Part shown: piece after piece, positions 61,026-64,000 of the stretch
Numbering within the stretch: position 1 is the stretch's first letter
How the letters are laid out: each line of letters opens with the position of its first letter
Assembly: GCA_910585455.1 (NCBI GenBank)
Contig: CAJUEL010000016.1
Coordinates: forward strand, 1-64,000
Length of the DNA: 64,000 bases
Direction: 5' to 3'
DNA from: an uncultured Eisenbergiella sp.
GTDB taxonomy: Bacteria > Bacillota > Clostridia > Lachnospirales > Lachnospiraceae
Translations under genes and position numbers: made by a program
The notes under the pieces: generated by a model
What the model saw: the letters and a program-made list of their open reading frames with translations, nothing else
Told to the model about the DNA's origin: nothing
The model's database searches: none

Positions 61026-61580
61026 ATGAAATACGTTTTACTGACCGTCAAAAAAATGCTGCGTTATCTGCTAAAGCCCCTGTCCTTTGTGCCAGCGCTG
61101 TGCATGATGTATCTCATTTTCTCGTTTTCCGCCCAAAACGGCGCACAATCCGCACAGCTGAGCGCAGAGGTGGGCACAGGTCTGTTTTCTTCCCTGAACC
61201 ATCTTTTCCGGTTGGATATCGAACCCGCCCGGCTCGCTTATTACGCGGATGCCTTTCAATTTTATATCCGCAAGCTGGCCCACATTACGGAATATTTCCT
61301 TCTGGCCGTCTCCGTAGCGCTGCCGCTGTACGTGTACCGCCTGCGGGGCTTTTGGCTCCTTGTGGTGGCTGGCGCTTTCTGCGTCTGCTTCGCCTGCCTG
61401 GACGAGTACCATCAGTCCTTTGTTGCGGGGCGCTCCGCCTCTGCCAGGGATGTGGCGATTGACAGCATCGGCATTTTGATCGGTATCTACGCGACCAGAA
61501 TTTTCGGATTCATCGGACGCAAAACGATTTTCGCCCCCCTGTCCCTTTCCCGCAGAAAGCGAAAATACCGTGATTCATGA
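61026..61580 (+). CDS. VanZ-like family membrane protein
   Basis: A 184-residue protein with about four membrane segments and the VanZ signature RKLAHITEYFLLA and DEYHQSFVAGRSASARDVAIDSIG. Some relatives confer low-level teicoplanin tolerance; most are of unknown function. No vanA-type genes are near, so no resistance claim can be made. The ATG at 61026 lies 22 bp after the palindrome. Confidence 0.88.
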   Translation: MKYVLLTVKKMLRYLLKPLSFVPALCMMYLIFSFSAQNGAQSAQLSAEVGTGLFSSLNHLFRLDIEPARLAYYADAFQFYIRKLAHITEYFLLAVSVALPLYVYRLRGFWLLVVAGAFCVCFACLDEYHQSFVAGRSASARDVAIDSIGILIGIYATRIFGFIGRKTIFAPLSLSRRKRKYRDS

Positions 61581-61618
61581 GCAATCACATTATGGGCTTT
61601 GTTACAATTCACACACAA

Positions 61619-61671
61619 TGGCAGTCAGTTTTCCGGCCCGCTTCCGGTAGCCGCCGCCAAACTGACTGGCA
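61619..61671. other. Long hairpin between VanZ and MocR
   Basis: TGGCAGTCAGTTT pairs with AAACTGACTGGCA (one mismatch), with an inner CCGGC/GCCG stem. There is no T run, so it is not a clear terminator, though it separates converging genes. Confidence 0.6.
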
Positions 61672-61676
61672 TTGAT

Positions 61677-63071
61677 TCACACAAAAAATTCCCGTCCGTT
61701 TCCTTCCAGAATTTCTTTCAGCCTCCACAGCGCCCCTTCCAGCTCTTCCTGTGTGTCCGGGGATACCACCGCCAGCCTGACATAGGAGGATTTTTCCTGA
61801 TTTAACATGGCAAACCGGTGGGAGCCCAGCACGCGCACGCCCCTTTTGAGCGCCAGCACCTCAAAGCTTTCTCCGGTCAGCCCTGCCGGAAGCTTAAGCC
61901 AGCGGAAAAACCGCGCATCCTTTTTTGTCTCCCCCTCTCCCAGAATCTGATCATAGATCCGGTTTCTGTCCTCCGCCAGCTGTCTTTTTCTTTCCGCAAT
62001 TTCAAAAGCCCGCATGCTTTCAATCAGCTCTGCCACAATTTCCGTATTCAGCGCAGCCGGTTTTAAATTAATGTGCAAAAGCCCGGCGGTCAAAGCTTCC
62101 CGATAAGAAGGCGGAAACGCCAGAAACGCCGTCCGCAGCCCCGCACCCAAAGCCTTGGATACGCTGCAGATATGCACCGTATTTTCCGGCGCCAGCGTAA
62201 GAAAGGAGGGCGCCCTCCCCGGCATCAGAAAAGAATAAATATCATCCTCAATGACCACCAGGCCGTGCGCCGTCACAATCTCTGCCAGCTCTCTCCGCCG
62301 TTTTTCCGGCATAAATATTCCCGTCGGATTGCTGCAGGTGGGCATGAGATATACGCCCTTTAACTGCTGCCAGATACAGGCGCTTTTCAGCGCTTCCGGC
62401 AGCATCCCGTCTTCATCCGCTTCCAGCGCGATCAGCTGAATGTGCAGAAAATTCGCCAGCCCCCGGAAATTCGTGTAGGTGAACGCGTCCACCGCAATTT
62501 TATCCCCCGCTTCAAAAAGGGACACCAACGCCACACTGAGCGCGTTTTGCGCGCCTGCAGCCGGCAGAATGCATGCGGGCATGGCCGGTATGCCAAAAGC
62601 ATTCATCCATTTCACCGCAGCCAGAAGCTGTCGCCTGCTCCCCAGCGGCTCCCCGTATTCCATAAGCTTTACGGCTCCCCTCCGGGCAAGCGTTTTCTGC
62701 GCGGCGGTCAGAATTTCCTGATTACATTCATAAAAGGGGCGGATCATTCCCATTTCAATTACCTCCCCGCCCTTTTCCAAAAAAGTATCGCTTTCCAAAA
62801 CCCCCGGAGAAACGAACGTCCCGCTGCCCGTCACGCCGTAAATCAGCCCTTTTAATTCACACGCCTTATACGCCCGCGTCACCGTGCTCAGATTCAGATC
62901 CAGAAAATCCGCCAGCTCCCGCTGGGGCGGCAGCTTCGTATTCTCCGGCAAAGCGCCGGAGCGGATGTCCGCCTCCAGCTTCTCCGCCAGAGATCGATAC
63001 CATGGCTTTGTAAGCGATACTCTTTCCGGCTTCCACGCCATCGGATAATTTTCAAACGAATTGACCGGCAT
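61677..63071 (-). CDS. MocR/PdxR-type GntR regulator with aminotransferase domain
   Basis: A 464-residue PLP-dependent regulator. The N-terminal GntR winged helix (LPPQRELADFLDLNLSTVTRAY) is joined to a fold-type I aminotransferase domain with the PLP lysine in SVSKALGAGLR. MocR proteins sense PLP or amino-acid aldimines. AAGGAGG precedes the ATG at 63069-63071. It overlaps a truncated phosphatase gene and is divergent from an ECF S component; a perfect palindrome lies between them. Confidence 0.9.
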   Translation of the reverse strand: MPVNSFENYPMAWKPERVSLTKPWYRSLAEKLEADIRSGALPENTKLPPQRELADFLDLNLSTVTRAYKACELKGLIYGVTGSGTFVSPGVLESDTFLEKGGEVIEMGMIRPFYECNQEILTAAQKTLARRGAVKLMEYGEPLGSRRQLLAAVKWMNAFGIPAMPACILPAAGAQNALSVALVSLFEAGDKIAVDAFTYTNFRGLANFLHIQLIALEADEDGMLPEALKSACIWQQLKGVYLMPTCSNPTGIFMPEKRRRELAEIVTAHGLVVIEDDIYSFLMPGRAPSFLTLAPENTVHICSVSKALGAGLRTAFLAFPPSYREALTAGLLHINLKPAALNTEIVAELIESMRAFEIAERKRQLAEDRNRIYDQILGEGETKKDARFFRWLKLPAGLTGESFEVLALKRGVRVLGSHRFAMLNQEKSSYVRLAVVSPDTQEELEGALWRLKEILEGNGREFFV

Positions 63072-63348
63072 CGTCGCCCGCCTCCTTTCTTCGTTCCCGC
63101 AATGCCCGCTCCAAAACCGGCGTGCAGCCCAAATACCTTCCCACCGCTTCCACCGTCTGCTTCGTCCGCAGCAGGTCAGAGGAATACAGGATAAATTCCA
63201 TACCCTCCAGCTCCCGGGAGAGCTTCCTTCCAATATGATCCGCCTGTTTCATTCCCGTTTCCGACAGCGCCCAGTCCGTCCAGGAACCGACCATGCCGTT
63301 TGTGTGGTGAACGGATTGCGTGTGCCGGATCGTAATAATCGTTTTCAT
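63052..63348 (-). CDS. Truncated histidine phosphatase (phosphoglycerate mutase-like)
   Basis: A 98-residue protein with the family start TIITIRHTQSVHH (the usual RHGE/RHGQ reads RHTQ) and SSDLLRTKQTVEAVG. Complete members have about 180-200 residues; this one ends after ERALRERR, lacking the second catalytic His and most of the fold. Either it is a remnant or a frameshift near 63100; its 20-bp overlap with the MocR gene suggests that the truncation is old or that it now only couples translation. Confidence 0.65.
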   Translation of the reverse strand: MKTIITIRHTQSVHHTNGMVGSWTDWALSETGMKQADHIGRKLSRELEGMEFILYSSDLLRTKQTVEAVGRYLGCTPVLERALRERRKEAGDDAGQFV

Positions 63349-63372
63349 ATCCTTCCTCTCCCCAACATTGTC

Positions 63373-63400
63373 ATGCATACAATTTTAATATTGTATGCAT
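63373..63400. promoter_or_regulatory. Perfect palindromic operator between MocR and the ECF S component
   Basis: ATGCATACAAT and ATTGTATGCAT are 11-bp perfect arms around TTTAAT (28 bp). The position in a divergent intergenic region next to a MocR gene is as expected for its binding site. Confidence 0.75.
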
Positions 63401-63419
63401 TTATTTTCAAGCTTATATT
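63391..63419 (+). promoter_or_regulatory. Promoter of the ECF S component
   Basis: TTGTAT (63391-63396) and TATATT (63414-63419) are 17 bp apart. The -35 box lies in the right arm of the palindrome, so a bound regulator would block or direct it. Confidence 0.6.
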
Positions 63420-63491
63420 GTAATGGATGGCAAAGGAAATTGACATTGATTCACGGCCTGACAGGCTGCACACGAAAGGAGAATATTCTGC

Positions 63492-64000
63492 ATGAAAAAA
63501 ATTACGTTGAAAGAAATCGCCCTGACCGGCGTCATGGCGGCGGCGGTCTATGTCGCTTCCGCCCTCCTGCAAATCCCGATCCCCACGCCCATCGACAGCA
63601 CAAGAATCCATATGGGAAATGTGCTGTGCCTGCTTTCCGGCCTGCTTTTGGGCCCCTTTTATGGCGGGCTTGCCGCGGGCATCGGCTCCATGTTTTTCGA
63701 CCTGACCAATCCCGCCTACATCGCCTCCGCCCCCTTCACCTTCGTCTTCAAATTCATCATGGCATGGCTCTGCGGAAAAATTGCGGCACCCCGGCGTGGC
63801 GTCACAGGCTCTGATCTGTCCCCGCATGGGCGCAGTCTGCTTGGCGGATTTTGCGGCGCATTCGCCTATGTGCTCCTCTATCTTTCCAAAAGCTTTATCG
63901 AGCACTGCTTCCTGCTTGGTCTTCCCCTCGCCGCAGTGCTGCCCGTCATCGCCCAGAAGGCTGTCGTTTCCGGCATAAACGCCGTGATTGCGGTCCTCGT
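63492..64000 (+). CDS. ECF transporter S component (3' end beyond the window)
   Basis: The reading frame starts at the ATG at 63492 (AAAGGAG upstream) and is open to the window end (169 residues). It has several hydrophobic segments and the S-component style ALTGVMAAAVYVASALLQI and LLGPFYGGLAAGIGSMFFDL. S components bind a vitamin and dock on a shared energising module encoded elsewhere. The MocR regulator beside it suggests a B6-type or amino-acid-related substrate, but this is inference. Confidence 0.85.
   Translation, partial: MKKITLKEIALTGVMAAAVYVASALLQIPIPTPIDSTRIHMGNVLCLLSGLLLGPFYGGLAAGIGSMFFDLTNPAYIASAPFTFVFKFIMAWLCGKIAAPRRGVTGSDLSPHGRSLLGGFCGAFAYVLLYLSKSFIEHCFLLGLPLAAVLPVIAQKAVVSGINAVIAVL

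Noticed and set aside
60887..61462. 191-residue frame overlapping VanZ
   Set aside because: It reads VanZ in another frame, with Arg/Pro/Cys-rich composition; the VanZ frame has membrane segments and family motifs.
61026..61580. Glycopeptide resistance by VanZ
   Set aside because: The VanZ-like family is broad, and no vanHAX, vanS or vanR gene is present.

Overview
The window looks like a chromosomal segment of an anaerobic gut Firmicute of the Clostridia, most likely Lachnospiraceae. This rests on gene content and style rather than on a marker gene: strong AGGAGG-type ribosome binding sites, a tryptophan T-box leader, LplABC-type (CUT1) sugar transporters paired with YesM/YesN two-component systems, a TetM-like GTPase fused to a Rae1/YacP nuclease domain, MocR and Crp/Fnr regulators, and moderate G+C with a few AT-rich islands. 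No rRNA, tRNA, transposase or CRISPR array was seen.

Layout. (1) 1-260: the 3' end of a + strand gene, a terminator and a short repeat region touching the 3' end of guaA, a known integration hotspot; probably the edge of an integrated element. (2) 259-10516, all on the minus strand: guaA with a gutted glutaminase domain, a RdgB-type pyrophosphatase, GNAT, greA, GDPD, an SLC45-like MFS carrier, two small unknowns, an alarmone synthetase, and upstream of it the GTPase-Rae1 fusion. The synthetase has a near-consensus promoter embedded in the end of the fusion gene, followed by a 33-bp palindrome. (3) 10638-17990: a 349-bp giant palindrome, an AraC regulator divergent from a GH31 glycosidase, an HMGL-like aldolase, and a thioredoxin/rhodanese/CoA-disulfide-reductase sulfur-redox operon convergent with a Crp/Fnr regulator. 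(4) 18793-30260: an AT-rich AAA/DUF4143 ATPase, an intracellular S8 protease, and an LplABC transporter with a PhnP-like hydrolase and a YesM/YesN system. (5) 30343-36055: a TrpXYZ-like transporter behind a tryptophan T-box, a lipoprotein, an MNT-HEPN pair and a second giant palindrome (294 bp). (6) 36069-48747: an Lhr-type helicase, a phosphoribosyltransferase with a possible attenuator, a HAD phosphatase, M18 aminopeptidase, GH53 galactanase with a DeoR regulator, GDPD and a GpsA-like dehydrogenase. (7) 48861-64000: an orphan solute-binding lipoprotein, an XRE regulator with a partner, an ABC exporter, a PIN toxin-antitoxin pair, purL, TetR, a GNAT coupled to an XRE-methyltransferase fusion, VanZ, and a MocR regulator divergent from an ECF transporter S component around a perfect operator-like palindrome.

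The most unusual content: the TetM-like/Rae1 fusion next to an alarmone synthetase; a GuaA whose amidotransferase domain lacks its catalytic region; two giant hairpins that each end about 15 bp past a stop codon; and a dispersed 30-bp palindrome family (five copies, plus a possible sixth) whose arms show compensatory changes. All function calls are by reading motifs; no database search was possible.
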